From contig NZ_NNBL01000006.1 in the NCBI RefSeq assembly GCF_002803065.1, positions 62,001 to 126,000 on the forward strand: 64,000 bases of DNA, written 5' to 3'. The position numbers and the translations under genes are program-made. The DNA comes from Streptomyces sp. CB01635 (GTDB lineage Bacteria; Actinomycetota; Actinomycetes; Streptomycetales; Streptomycetaceae). Positions 40,930 through 48,941 of the stretch are shown in pieces (position 1 is the first letter of the stretch; each line of letters starts with the position of its first letter). Under the pieces are notes generated by a model. The model did no database searches. It was given only the letters and a program-made list of their open reading frames with translations, and was not told where the DNA came from.

Positions 40930-42156
40930 GTGACTGCTGTGACTCCTCCGAATGCCGTAACGGAAACCTTCATCACCGCCTCCGAAGCGCACAGTGCGCA
41001 CAACTACCATCCGCTACCCGTCGTGGTCGCCACGGCGGAGGGGGCGTGGATGACGGATGTCGAGGGGCGCCGGTACCTCGACCTGCTCGCCGGCTACTCG
41101 GCTCTCAACTTCGGCCACGGGAACCGGCGGCTCATCGAGGCCGCGAAGGCGCAGATGGATCGGGTGACGCTGACGTCCCGCGCCTTCTACCACGACCGGT
41201 TCGCCGAGTTCTGCGCCCAGCTCGCGGAGCTGTGCGGCATGGACATGGTGCTGCCGATGAACACAGGGGCGGAGGCAGTGGAGACCGCCGTGAAGACGGC
41301 GAGAAAGTGGGGGTACCAGGTCAAGGGGGTGCTCGACGGCAGGGCGAAGATCGTCGTTGCGGGCAACAACTTCCACGGGCGCACCACGACCATCGTCAGC
41401 TTCTCCACGGACCAGGAGGCGCGCGCGGACTTCGGTCCCTACACGCCAGGGTTCGAGATCGTGCCTTACGGCGATCTGACGGCTCTGCGCGGCGCTGTCA
41501 CCGAGAACACCGTCGCTGTGCTGCTCGAACCGATCCAGGGCGAGGCCGGTGTCCTCGTACCACCGGCCGGATACCTGCCAGCGGTAAGGGAGTTGACTCG
41601 TGAGCGGAACGTGCTGTTCATCGCCGACGAGATCCAGTCGGGGCTCGGGCGGACCGGGCGGACGTTCGCCTGTGAGCACGAGGGCGTGGTGCCCGACATG
41701 TACGTGCTGGGCAAGGCGCTCGGCGGTGGGGTCGTGCCGGTGTCGGCGGTGGTGTCGAGCAGCGAGGTACTGGGGGTGTTCAAGCCGGGTGAGCACGGGT
41801 CGACGTTCGGCGGGAATCCGCTGGCCTGTGCGGTGGCGCTCGAGGTCATCGCGATGCTGCGCACCGGGGAGTTCCAGCAGCGGGCGACTGAGCTGGGCGA
41901 GCATCTGCACGCGGAGCTCGGACTGCTGGCGGGCACGGGCAAGGTGACGCAGGTGCGGGGACGCGGGCTGTGGGCGGGGGTCGACATCGATCCGTCGTAC
42001 GGGACGGGGAGGGAGATCTCGGAGAAGTTGATGGACAAGGGCGTCCTGGTCAAAGACACCCATGGGAGCACGATCCGGATCGCTCCCCCTCTGGTGATCA
42101 GTAAGGAAGACCTGGACTGGGGGCTCGACCAGCTTCGGGCGGTCCTGGCGGTCTGA
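40930..42156 (+). CDS. rocD: Ornithine--oxo-acid transaminase
   Basis: 408 residues from GTG 40930 (GGAG 6 bases upstream). Class III aminotransferase: HNYHPLPVVVATAEGAWMTD, LNFGHGNRRLIEAAKAQMDR, MNTGAEAVETAVKTARKWGY, NNFHGRTTTIVSFSTD, LLEPIQGEAGVLVPPAGYL, ADEIQSGLGRTGRTFACEHE, and the PLP Lys in LGKALGGGVVPVSAV. The MNTGAEAVETA and HGRT boxes are those of ornithine aminotransferases. It converts ornithine and 2-oxoglutarate to glutamate semialdehyde and glutamate. Divergent from glyA; arginase-pathway genes are not nearby. Confidence 0.92.
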   Translation: MTAVTPPNAVTETFITASEAHSAHNYHPLPVVVATAEGAWMTDVEGRRYLDLLAGYSALNFGHGNRRLIEAAKAQMDRVTLTSRAFYHDRFAEFCAQLAELCGMDMVLPMNTGAEAVETAVKTARKWGYQVKGVLDGRAKIVVAGNNFHGRTTTIVSFSTDQEARADFGPYTPGFEIVPYGDLTALRGAVTENTVAVLLEPIQGEAGVLVPPAGYLPAVRELTRERNVLFIADEIQSGLGRTGRTFACEHEGVVPDMYVLGKALGGGVVPVSAVVSSSEVLGVFKPGEHGSTFGGNPLACAVALEVIAMLRTGEFQQRATELGEHLHAELGLLAGTGKVTQVRGRGLWAGVDIDPSYGTGREISEKLMDKGVLVKDTHGSTIRIAPPLVISKEDLDWGLDQLRAVLAV

Positions 42157-42273
42157 CGGTGGTGCGCCTCCGACAGGGGCGGCCGACTCGTGGTCCGGCC
42201 GTTCACGGGGACGCCCCCGGAGGGTGGGCCGCCCGCGGGCCGGCTGGTGCGAGGCACCCTCTACAGTCGCTTT

Positions 42274-43131
42274 GTGCTTCTTGGAATGGTTTGCGCGCTC
42301 GGGGCTGCGGTCTGTTTCGGTACGGCTTCCGTGTTGCAGGCGATGGCGGCGCGGGCCTCGGAGCCGGGGTCGGGGTCCGGCGTCGACGCCGCATTGTTGC
42401 TGCGGGCGCTGCGGCAGTGGCGTTATGTCGCCGGGCTGGGACTCGACCTCCTCGGGTTCGTGTTGCAGGTCGTGGCTCTGCGGTCCATTCCGATCTATGC
42501 CGTCGGCGCGGCGCTCGCCGCGAGTCTGGCGGTGACGGCGGTGGTTGCCTCGCGGCTGCTGGACGTGCGGTTGAGTGCTGTCGAGTGGGGCGCCGTCGGA
42601 GTAGTGGTGGCGGGGCTTGCGATGTTGGGGCTGGCGTCGGGGACGGAGGGGGACAAGGCCGGTTCGGACGCGTTGCGGTACGCGATGCTGGGGACAGCAC
42701 TGGGCGTGTTGTTGATCGGGGCGGTGGCCGGGCGGCTTCCGGGGCGGGGGCGGGCGCTCGCGCTGGGGCTCGGTTCGGGGTTCGGGTTCGGGGTGGTGGA
42801 GGTGTCGGTGCGGCTCATCGACGACGTGTCGCCCGGCGCGTTGCTGAGCAATCCGGCGACATACGCGTTGCTGCTCGGTGGGGGCTCGGCGTTTCTGCTG
42901 CTGACCTCGGCGCTGCAGAAGGGGTCGGTGACCACGGCCACCGCGGGGATGGTCGTGGGCGAGACAGTGGGACCAGCGCTGGTCGGGGTGATCTGGCTCG
43001 GGGATCGCACGCGCGAGGGGTTGGCCTGGCTGGCGGTTCTCGGGTTCGTGGTGGCCGTGGCGGGGGCGTTGGCTCTGGCGCGCTTCGGGGAGGCGCCGGT
43101 GGGGGACCCGTCCGCACCGGCCCGGGTCTGA
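42274..43131 (+). CDS. DMT family transporter (EamA-like)
   Basis: 285 residues from GTG 42274; an in-frame start at 42190 would add 28 residues. TACAGT ends 6 bases before the GTG and no binding site is present, so the transcript may be leaderless. About nine or ten helices: LLGMVCALGAAVCFGTASVL, AGLGLDLLGFVLQVVALRSI, VGAALAASLAVTAVVASRLL, WGAVGVVVAGLAMLGLASG, and a second half with QKGSVTTATAGMVVGETVGP. Two repeated halves mark the DMT superfamily. Substrate unknown. It follows rocD by 117 bases. Confidence 0.85.
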   Translation: MLLGMVCALGAAVCFGTASVLQAMAARASEPGSGSGVDAALLLRALRQWRYVAGLGLDLLGFVLQVVALRSIPIYAVGAALAASLAVTAVVASRLLDVRLSAVEWGAVGVVVAGLAMLGLASGTEGDKAGSDALRYAMLGTALGVLLIGAVAGRLPGRGRALALGLGSGFGFGVVEVSVRLIDDVSPGALLSNPATYALLLGGGSAFLLLTSALQKGSVTTATAGMVVGETVGPALVGVIWLGDRTREGLAWLAVLGFVVAVAGALALARFGEAPVGDPSAPARV

Positions 43132-43148
43132 CCCGAAACCGCCCGACC

Positions 43149-43255
43149 CGAACCCGTTCCGGCCCGCCCCGACCCGAACCCGTTCTGACCCGACCCCACC
43201 CGAACCCGTTCCGGCCCGCCCCGACCCGAACCCGCTCTGACCCGACCCCACCCGA
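43149..43255. repeat. 26-bp tandem repeats, four copies
   Basis: CGAACCCGTTC (or CGCTC in the last) recurs at 43149, 43175, 43201 and 43227, exactly 26 bases apart; alternate copies are closer to each other, giving a 52-bp higher-order unit. Degenerate CCCGACCCG continues to about 43300. The 240-base space 43132-43372 between two convergent genes holds nothing else I can recognise. Confidence 0.75.
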
Positions 43256-43372
43256 CCCGGAGCTGACCCCGAACCGACCCGACCGTGAGCTGACCGTCCC
43301 CGACCGCCCATGGCCGCCCGGCCCGACCGCGGGCCGCGCAAGCCGCGACGTCGACCGCCCGATGCCCGCCCC

Positions 43373-44797
43373 CTAAGGCAGCACCCGGCACAACGCCTCA
43401 AGTGCGCTGGTCCAGGCGTGGTCCGGTGGGGTTCCGTAGCCGACTACCAGGGCGTCCAGGGGTGGTTCGGCGGGGGCCGCTTCGTGGCGGAAGCTGGAGA
43501 GGCCGGCGACTCCGAGGCGCTGCCAGGCGGCGGCGCGGACCACGGACTGTTCGGTGCCGGGCGGGAGTCGGAGGACGGCGTGCAGGCCGGCGGCGATTCC
43601 GGTGGCGCGGACGTCGGGGGCGCGTTCGGCGAGGGCGGTGACGAGCTGATCGCGGCGGCGGCGGTAACGCAGGCGGGCGCCGCGGACGTGGCGGTCGTAG
43701 GCGCCTGAGTCGATGAACTCCGCGAGGGTCAGCTGGTCGAGGACGCCGCATGACCAGTCGGCGACGCCCTTCGCCTCGATCACCTCCCCGATGACGGAGG
43801 GCGGCAGCACCAGCCAGCCGAGGCGGAGGCCGGGTGCGAGGGATTTGCTGGCCGTGCCGAAGTAGACGACGCGGTCGGGGTCGAGGCCCTGGAGGGCGCC
43901 GACGGGCTGGCGGTCGTAGCGGAACTCGCCGTCGTAGTCGTCCTCCAGGATCAGTCCGCCGGTGCGGCGGGCCCAGTCGACGACGGCTGTCCGGCGGTCG
44001 GGGTGCAGGGCCCCGCCCACCGGGAACTGATGGGCGGGGGTCAGGAGGGCGGCGTCCACGTCCGGTTCGCCGGTCGCCAACTCATCGGTGCAGGTGCCGA
44101 GTTGATCGAGGGGAAGGGGGTGGGTGCGCAGGCCTGACCGCGTCAGGACGTCCCAGTGGATGTCGAGCCCGTATGTCTCCACGGCAACATCGCGCACGCC
44201 CCTGTTGCGCAGCACCTCGCCGAGCAGCATCAGACCGTGGACGAAGCCGGAGCAGATCACGATGCGGTCCGGGTCGGCGTGGACGCCGCGGGCGCGGGCG
44301 AGGTAGCCGGCGAGGGCGGTGCGCAGTTCGATGCGGCCGCGGGCATCGCCGTAACCGAGGGCATCGTTCGGGGCGGCGTTGAGGGAGCGGCGCGATGCCT
44401 TGAGCCATTCGGCGCGCGGGAACGAGGAGAGGTCGGGGGTGCCGGGGTGCAGGTCGTGGCGGAGTCCGGCAGGAGCGCGTCGGCCGCGGGTCGGGGCCGG
44501 CCGGGGCGCCTCCACCGGCCTCTCCGCGACGCGCGTCCCCGAGCCCTGGCGCGCGGTGAGCCAGCCCTCGGCGACGAGGTCGGCGTAGGCGTCGGCGACC
44601 GTGTTGCGGGCGATGCCCAGATCGGCTGCGAGCGTGCGGGACGATGGGAGGCGGACACCGGGGGCGAGGCGGCCGCCGCGTACGGCGTCACGGAGCGCGT
44701 CGGTCAGGCCTTTGCGCAGGCCGGCGCCGGTCGGCTCGACGTGCAGATCGATACCGAGCGCTTGACCGGAGGGCGAAGTGGCCCAGGTTTCCACCAT
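43373..44797 (-). CDS. MocR/PdxR family PLP-dependent transcriptional regulator
   Basis: 474 residues. N-terminal GntR-type HTH: GLRKGLTDALRDAVRGGRLA, LPSSRTLAADLGIARNTVAD and YADLVAEGWLTARQGSGTRV. C-terminal aminotransferase-like domain from about residue 110: LHPGTPDLSSFPRAEW, LGYGDARGRIELRTALAGYL, LEDDYDGEFRYDRQPVGALQ, and the PLP Lys in TASKSLAPGLRLGW. Divergent from two AhpD-like genes, whose expression it likely controls. An inverted repeat TTTCCA-CCA-TGGAAA covers its own start codon. Confidence 0.9.
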   Translation of the reverse strand: MVETWATSPSGQALGIDLHVEPTGAGLRKGLTDALRDAVRGGRLAPGVRLPSSRTLAADLGIARNTVADAYADLVAEGWLTARQGSGTRVAERPVEAPRPAPTRGRRAPAGLRHDLHPGTPDLSSFPRAEWLKASRRSLNAAPNDALGYGDARGRIELRTALAGYLARARGVHADPDRIVICSGFVHGLMLLGEVLRNRGVRDVAVETYGLDIHWDVLTRSGLRTHPLPLDQLGTCTDELATGEPDVDAALLTPAHQFPVGGALHPDRRTAVVDWARRTGGLILEDDYDGEFRYDRQPVGALQGLDPDRVVYFGTASKSLAPGLRLGWLVLPPSVIGEVIEAKGVADWSCGVLDQLTLAEFIDSGAYDRHVRGARLRYRRRRDQLVTALAERAPDVRATGIAAGLHAVLRLPPGTEQSVVRAAAWQRLGVAGLSSFRHEAAPAEPPLDALVVGYGTPPDHAWTSALEALCRVLP

Positions 44798-44802
44798 GGA
44801 AA
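44788..44802. promoter_or_regulatory. Inverted repeat in the mocR / ahpD-like divergent region
   Basis: TTTCCACCATGGAAA has 6-bp arms and a 3-bp centre, and overlaps the start codon of the MocR-type gene (44795-44797). It is followed by ATGGACCAT. Candidate binding site for autoregulation. TAGGGT at 44832-44837, 7 bases before ATG 44845, could be the -10 of the divergent operon. Confidence 0.45.
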
Positions 44803-44844
44803 TGGACCATACCCGTGGGCTACTCCGCTCGTAGGGTCAATGTC

Positions 44845-45387
44845 ATGACGACGAACGAGAACACCACCGACAGCACCCGCCCGACCACCGACGCCGGCCG
44901 GACCACCAAGGAGTACGTCCACGAGCACGCGCCCCGGCTGGCCTGGGCCAAGCACGCTCCGGAGGTCTACAAGGCCATGATCCGGCTCGACGCGGAGGCC
45001 CGTAAGGGCGTCGACCCGGTGACGCTGGAGCTGGTCAAGATCCGCGCTTCGCAGATCAACCACTGCGCGTTCTGCCTCGACATGCACTCCAAGGACGCGC
45101 TCGCCGCGGGCGAGAGCGTCGAGCGGATCATCCAGCTGGCCGCGTGGGAGGAGTCGCAGCACTTCTACACGCCCAGGGAGATCGCGGCGATCGAGCTGAC
45201 CGAGGCGATCACCGTGCTCACCGACGGGTTCGTGCCGGACGAGACGTACGAGAAGGCGGCGAAGCTGTACGACGAGAAGGAGCTGACGCAGCTGATCGCC
45301 GCGATCACGGTGATCAACGCATGGAACCGGTTCGGTGTGTCGACGCGGATGGTGCCCGGGCACTACACCGCGGGCGACTTCAAGTGA
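44845..45387 (+). CDS. AhpD-like carboxymuconolactone decarboxylase family protein (1)
   Basis: 180 residues. The core begins APEVYKAMIRLDAEARKGVD and contains the redox motif INHCAFCLDMHSKDA, a CxxCxxxH of the AhpD type, then PREIAAIELTEAITVL and a C-terminal helix VINAWNRFGVSTRMVPGHYT. Such proteins are thiol peroxidase-like enzymes. The N-terminal 30 residues are a Thr/Asp-rich tail. The gene is coupled to a second family member by a GTGA overlap. A MocR regulator is divergent. Confidence 0.88.
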   Translation: MTTNENTTDSTRPTTDAGRTTKEYVHEHAPRLAWAKHAPEVYKAMIRLDAEARKGVDPVTLELVKIRASQINHCAFCLDMHSKDALAAGESVERIIQLAAWEESQHFYTPREIAAIELTEAITVLTDGFVPDETYEKAAKLYDEKELTQLIAAITVINAWNRFGVSTRMVPGHYTAGDFK

Positions 45388-45872
45388 CAGCCCGTACGAC
45401 GCACTTGGACATGGGTGTGCGCGACGCGATGATCGCGCTCGGCGCCGCCGCGAAGAAGGGGCTCGGCGACCCGGTTCTCGCCGAGCTGGTGATGATTCGG
45501 GCCTCGCAGATCAACGAGTGCGCGTTCTGCCTGGACATGCACGTGGACCTCGCCGTCGAGAAGAACGGCGAGAGTGCGGTGGGGGTATCCCCTGCTCGAG
45601 CGAAGTCGGCAGCTTGGGGAAGGATCGCGCTGCTCAATGCCTGGGCGGAGGCCCCCGAGCACTTCACCGAGCGCGAGCAGGCGGCGCTCGCGCTGACCGA
45701 GGCCGTCACCGTCCTCACCGACGGGTTCGTGCCGGACGCGACGTACGAGGCGGCGGCCAAGCACTTCGGCGAGGACGAGCTCGCCCATCTCCTCGGCGTG
45801 ATCACCGTCATCAACAGCTGGAACCGGCTCATGGTGAGCCGCCGGATCGTGCCCGGCGGACCGCAGTGGTGA
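45384..45872 (+). CDS. AhpD-like carboxymuconolactone decarboxylase family protein (2), with repeat insertion
   Basis: 162 residues from GTG 45384, overlapping the previous stop. It repeats the plan of its neighbour: MGVRDAMIALGAAAKKGLGD, INECAFCLDMHVDLAVEKNG (CxxCxxxH), then TEREQAALALTEAVTVLTDG and VINSWNRLMVSRRIVPGG. Between NGES and RIALLNAW lies AVGVSPARAKSAAWG, encoded by a dispersed repeat (45577-45624) and absent from the corresponding place in protein 1. The insertion keeps the frame, so the protein may still function. Probably a heterodimer or paralogous pair with protein 1. Confidence 0.85.
   Translation: MTARTTHLDMGVRDAMIALGAAAKKGLGDPVLAELVMIRASQINECAFCLDMHVDLAVEKNGESAVGVSPARAKSAAWGRIALLNAWAEAPEHFTEREQAALALTEAVTVLTDGFVPDATYEAAAKHFGEDELAHLLGVITVINSWNRLMVSRRIVPGGPQW
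45577..45624 (+). repeat. GAGCGAAGTC-type repeat inserted in an AhpD-like gene
   Basis: CCCCTGCTCGAGCGAAGTCG then GCAGCTTGGGGA, a stem-loop element related to the one in the glyA leader. It lies within a coding sequence and adds about 15 codons. Confidence 0.7.
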
Positions 45873-45972
45873 CGTGCCCCCACGCCTCCACCCGCATAAG
45901 CCCGCACACAGACGTACCGGGTGCCCCCGTCAGGAAAGGCACCCGGCACGCGCGCGGGAAGGAGCCCTACGG

Positions 45973-46962
45973 CTACTTCGGCAGCCAGGACCGCCAAGTC
46001 GACTCGTGCTCGTCGATCCACTTCTTCGCCGCCTCGTCCGGCGACAGCTTCTGATCGGCGATGAGCAGAGAGACCTCGTTCTGGTCCTCGGTCGTCCACT
46101 TGAAGTTCTTCAGGAAGGCCGCCGCCTTGCCGCCGGTCTTCGAGAAGTCCGCGTTGAGGTACTTCTGCAGCGGCGTCTTCGGATAGGCGCAGGCCACCTT
46201 CTTCGGGTCGGCGTCACAGCCCTCCTTGTACGCGGGCAGCTTCACCTCCGTCATCGGCACCTTCTTGAACAGCCACTGCGGCTGGTACCAGTACGTCAGG
46301 AACGGCTTCTTGGCCTTGGCGAACTGCTTGATCTGGGTGATCTGAGCCGCCTCGGAACCGGAGAACACGACCTGGTACTTCAGCTTCAGGTTGTTGACCA
46401 GCGCCTTGTCGTTGGTGACGTACGACGGGGAGCCGTCGAGGAGCTGGCCCTTGCCGCCGCTCTCGGCGGTGCGCAGCTGGGACGCGTACTTGTTGAGGTT
46501 CTTCCAGTCGGTGACGTCCGGGTGCTGCTTGGCGAAGTACGTGGGGACGAACCAGCCGATGTGTCCGGTGACGCCGAGGTCGCCGCCGTTCACGATCGTC
46601 TTCTTGTCCTTGACGTACCGCTGCTCCTGGTCGGGGTGGCCCCAGTCCTCCATGATCGCGTCGACGCGGCCCTGGCTGAGCGCGTCCCACGCGGGGACCT
46701 CGTCGACCTGGACGGTGTCGACGCGGTAGCCGAGCTCGTGCTCTAGCAGATACTGGGCCACCGCGATATTGGCCTGCGCGCCGACCCAGGACTGGACCGA
46801 CAGGGTCACCGTCTTGGCGCCCTGGGCGTTGGCGTACGGGGAGGACTGCTTGGTCATGTCGGCGGCGCCGCAACCGGTCGCCACCAGGAGGGTGCCCGCG
46901 GCCGCGAGCCCCATGGTCATCCTGCGTGCCCGCACCGGGCGGAAAGATCGAAGTGTTCGCAT
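45973..46962 (-). CDS. Glycine betaine/choline ABC transporter substrate-binding lipoprotein
   Basis: 329 residues from ATG 46962 (GTG 46971 overlaps the permease stop and is also possible). Lipobox GTLLVATGCGA. The OpuAC domain shows VTLSVQSWVGAQANIAVAQY, LGYRVDTVQVDEVPAWDALS, DAIMEDWGHPDQEQRYVKDK, LGVTGHIGWFVPTYFAKQHP and FLTYWYQPQWLFKKVPM; the tryptophans and tyrosines can form the aromatic cage for a trimethylammonium group. Extracellular, delivers ligand to the downstream-encoded permease. Last gene of the betaine operon. Cysteines in GCDADPKKVACAYP may form a disulfide. Confidence 0.92.
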   Translation of the reverse strand: MRTLRSFRPVRARRMTMGLAAAGTLLVATGCGAADMTKQSSPYANAQGAKTVTLSVQSWVGAQANIAVAQYLLEHELGYRVDTVQVDEVPAWDALSQGRVDAIMEDWGHPDQEQRYVKDKKTIVNGGDLGVTGHIGWFVPTYFAKQHPDVTDWKNLNKYASQLRTAESGGKGQLLDGSPSYVTNDKALVNNLKLKYQVVFSGSEAAQITQIKQFAKAKKPFLTYWYQPQWLFKKVPMTEVKLPAYKEGCDADPKKVACAYPKTPLQKYLNADFSKTGGKAAAFLKNFKWTTEDQNEVSLLIADQKLSPDEAAKKWIDEHESTWRSWLPK

Positions 46963-46967
46963 CGCGA

Positions 46968-48941
46968 TCACGCTCCCTTCTTCGCGCGGCGTTCGGTCGG
47001 CTGGGTGACCCGGTCGAGCATGAGGCCGAGACACACGATCGCCGCGCCGCCGACGAGCCCGGTCGCCAGGTCGCCCTGGGCGAGGCCGAACACGACGTCG
47101 TAGCCGAGCGCGCCACCGCCCACCAGACCGCCGATGATCACGACGGCGAGGACGAGGACGACACCCTGGTTCACGGCCAGGAGCAGCGCCGACCGGGCCA
47201 GCGGCAGCTGGACCTGGCGCAGTTGCTGCCCGCTCGTCGCGCCCATCGACCGGGCCGACTCCATGGCGGCCCCGTCGACGTGGCGCAGCCCCTGCGTCGT
47301 GATGCGGACCACGGCCGGCAGCGCGTAGACGACGGCGGCGGCGACCGCGGGGGCGCGGCCGACGCCGAACAGCGCGACCACCGGGATCAGATACACGAAC
47401 TGCGGCATCGTCTGGAAGACGTCGAGCACGGGCCTGAGCACGCGTTCGAGTCGCTCGCTGCGCGCGGCCGCGATCCCGACCGCGAAGCCGACGACGAGCG
47501 TCACGGCGACGGCCGCGAGCACCTGCGACAGCGTGTCGAGGGACGGCTTCCACACACCGAGGACACCGATGGCGGCCATGGCGAGCACGGCCGTCACGGC
47601 GGTGCGCCAGGTGCCGATCAGCCAGGCCAGCGCGGCGACGATGAGGAGCACGGACCACCAGGGCAGCCACTGCAGCCCGTCGCGGATCGGGTCGAGAACC
47701 CAGGTGGTGAAGTGCCCGGCCCAGTCGGCGGTTCCGCCGATGTAGGGGACACCGGAGTAGAGGTGGTCGGTCATCCAGTCGACGGTGTTGTTGACCGGGT
47801 CCGCGATGTTCACGGTCCAGGTGTCGGGCCAGTCGATCCGGTCCGCGAGGCGGGCCACGAGGGCGACGACCACCGTGAGAACGGCGGCGACCACCCAGCC
47901 GTACGGGCCGTGCAGGCGGCGGCCGTCGGGTTCGGCGGCGCCGAGGCGCGTTCCCGCCGCGGCCGTCGTACGGTCCAGGATCACGGCGAGCAGCACGATC
48001 GGGATGCCGGCCGCGAGGGCCGCGCCGACGTCCACGGAGGCCAGTGCCTGGTACACGCGGTCGCCGAGGCCGCCCGCGCCGATCACCGACGCGATGACGG
48101 CCATCGAGAGCGCCATCATGATCGTCTGGTTGAGCCCGAGGAGGAGTTGCTTGCGGGCGAGCGGGATCCGGGCCGTCAGGAGCCGCTGCCGCGCGGTGGC
48201 GCCGAGCGAGGCGACGGCCTCCATCACGCCGCCGTCGGCGCCGCGCAGGCCGAGCGCCGTCAGACGGGCCATCGGCGGGGCGGCGTAGACGACGGTCGCG
48301 AGGACGGCCGCGGGCACGCCGATGCCGAACACGAGAACGACCGGCAGCAGATACGCGTACGCGGGAAAGACCTGCATCGTGTCGAGGACGGGCCGCAGCG
48401 CACGGTACGTGCGGTCGGAGAGTCCGGCCGCGAGTCCGAGGACCACGCCGAGCACGACCGAGGCGAGAACCGCGACGATCATCAGCGCGAGGGTCTGCAT
48501 GGTCGGCACCCACATGCCGAACGAGCCGCACACGAGGAGCGCGGCGACGGCGGCCGCCGCGAGCTTCAGGCCCGCGACGCGCCAGGCGATGAGCCCGGCC
48601 GCGGCGGTGACGCCGGCCCAGCCCGCCGCGAGGAGCACCAGGTACGCGCCGCGCACGCTCAGGACGACGGCGTTGCTGATGTGGCCGAAGAAGTAGAGGA
48701 ACAGCGGGTGGCTGTCCCGGTTGTCGATGATCCAGTCACTGGTCTTGCCCAGTGGTTCGGTCAGGTCGACGGTGAGCGCGTGCGGCCAACTGCCGCTCGC
48801 CCACTTGGCGTTCACGATCGGTACGAGGACGGCCGCGACGACGGCGAGCAGCAGGAGCTTGCCGAGGGCGCGGTTGCGCAGAAGCGCGCCGAAGCGCGGG
48901 GTGTCCGCCGCGGGGGCGGTGGCGGTACTGGCGGCAGCCAT
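46968..48941 (-). CDS. Glycine betaine ABC transporter permease, fused double domain
   Basis: 657 residues from ATG 48941 (GGAGGT 7 bases upstream; overlaps the ATPase stop as TGATG). Two binding-protein-dependent permease domains are joined in one chain. Domain 1 has the EAA loop VMEAVASLGATARQRLLTAR IP, domain 2 has AMESARSMGATSGQQLRQVQ LP. Each half has an N-terminal membrane helix, extracellular loop with W-rich segment (DWPDTWTVNIADPVNNTVDW) and five core helices. Typical betaine systems (OpuAB/ProW) use one domain per chain, so this is a tandem fusion. It forms the membrane channel. Confidence 0.92.
   Translation of the reverse strand: MAAASTATAPAADTPRFGALLRNRALGKLLLLAVVAAVLVPIVNAKWASGSWPHALTVDLTEPLGKTSDWIIDNRDSHPLFLYFFGHISNAVVLSVRGAYLVLLAAGWAGVTAAAGLIAWRVAGLKLAAAAVAALLVCGSFGMWVPTMQTLALMIVAVLASVVLGVVLGLAAGLSDRTYRALRPVLDTMQVFPAYAYLLPVVLVFGIGVPAAVLATVVYAAPPMARLTALGLRGADGGVMEAVASLGATARQRLLTARIPLARKQLLLGLNQTIMMALSMAVIASVIGAGGLGDRVYQALASVDVGAALAAGIPIVLLAVILDRTTAAAGTRLGAAEPDGRRLHGPYGWVVAAVLTVVVALVARLADRIDWPDTWTVNIADPVNNTVDWMTDHLYSGVPYIGGTADWAGHFTTWVLDPIRDGLQWLPWWSVLLIVAALAWLIGTWRTAVTAVLAMAAIGVLGVWKPSLDTLSQVLAAVAVTLVVGFAVGIAAARSERLERVLRPVLDVFQTMPQFVYLIPVVALFGVGRAPAVAAAVVYALPAVVRITTQGLRHVDGAAMESARSMGATSGQQLRQVQLPLARSALLLAVNQGVVLVLAVVIIGGLVGGGALGYDVVFGLAQGDLATGLVGGAAIVCLGLMLDRVTQPTERRAKKGA

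Noticed and set aside
45973..48531. 852-residue fusion of the betaine-binding protein with an upstream frame
   Set aside because: The upstream part is the permease gene read in another frame; signal peptide and lipobox mark the true start at 46962.
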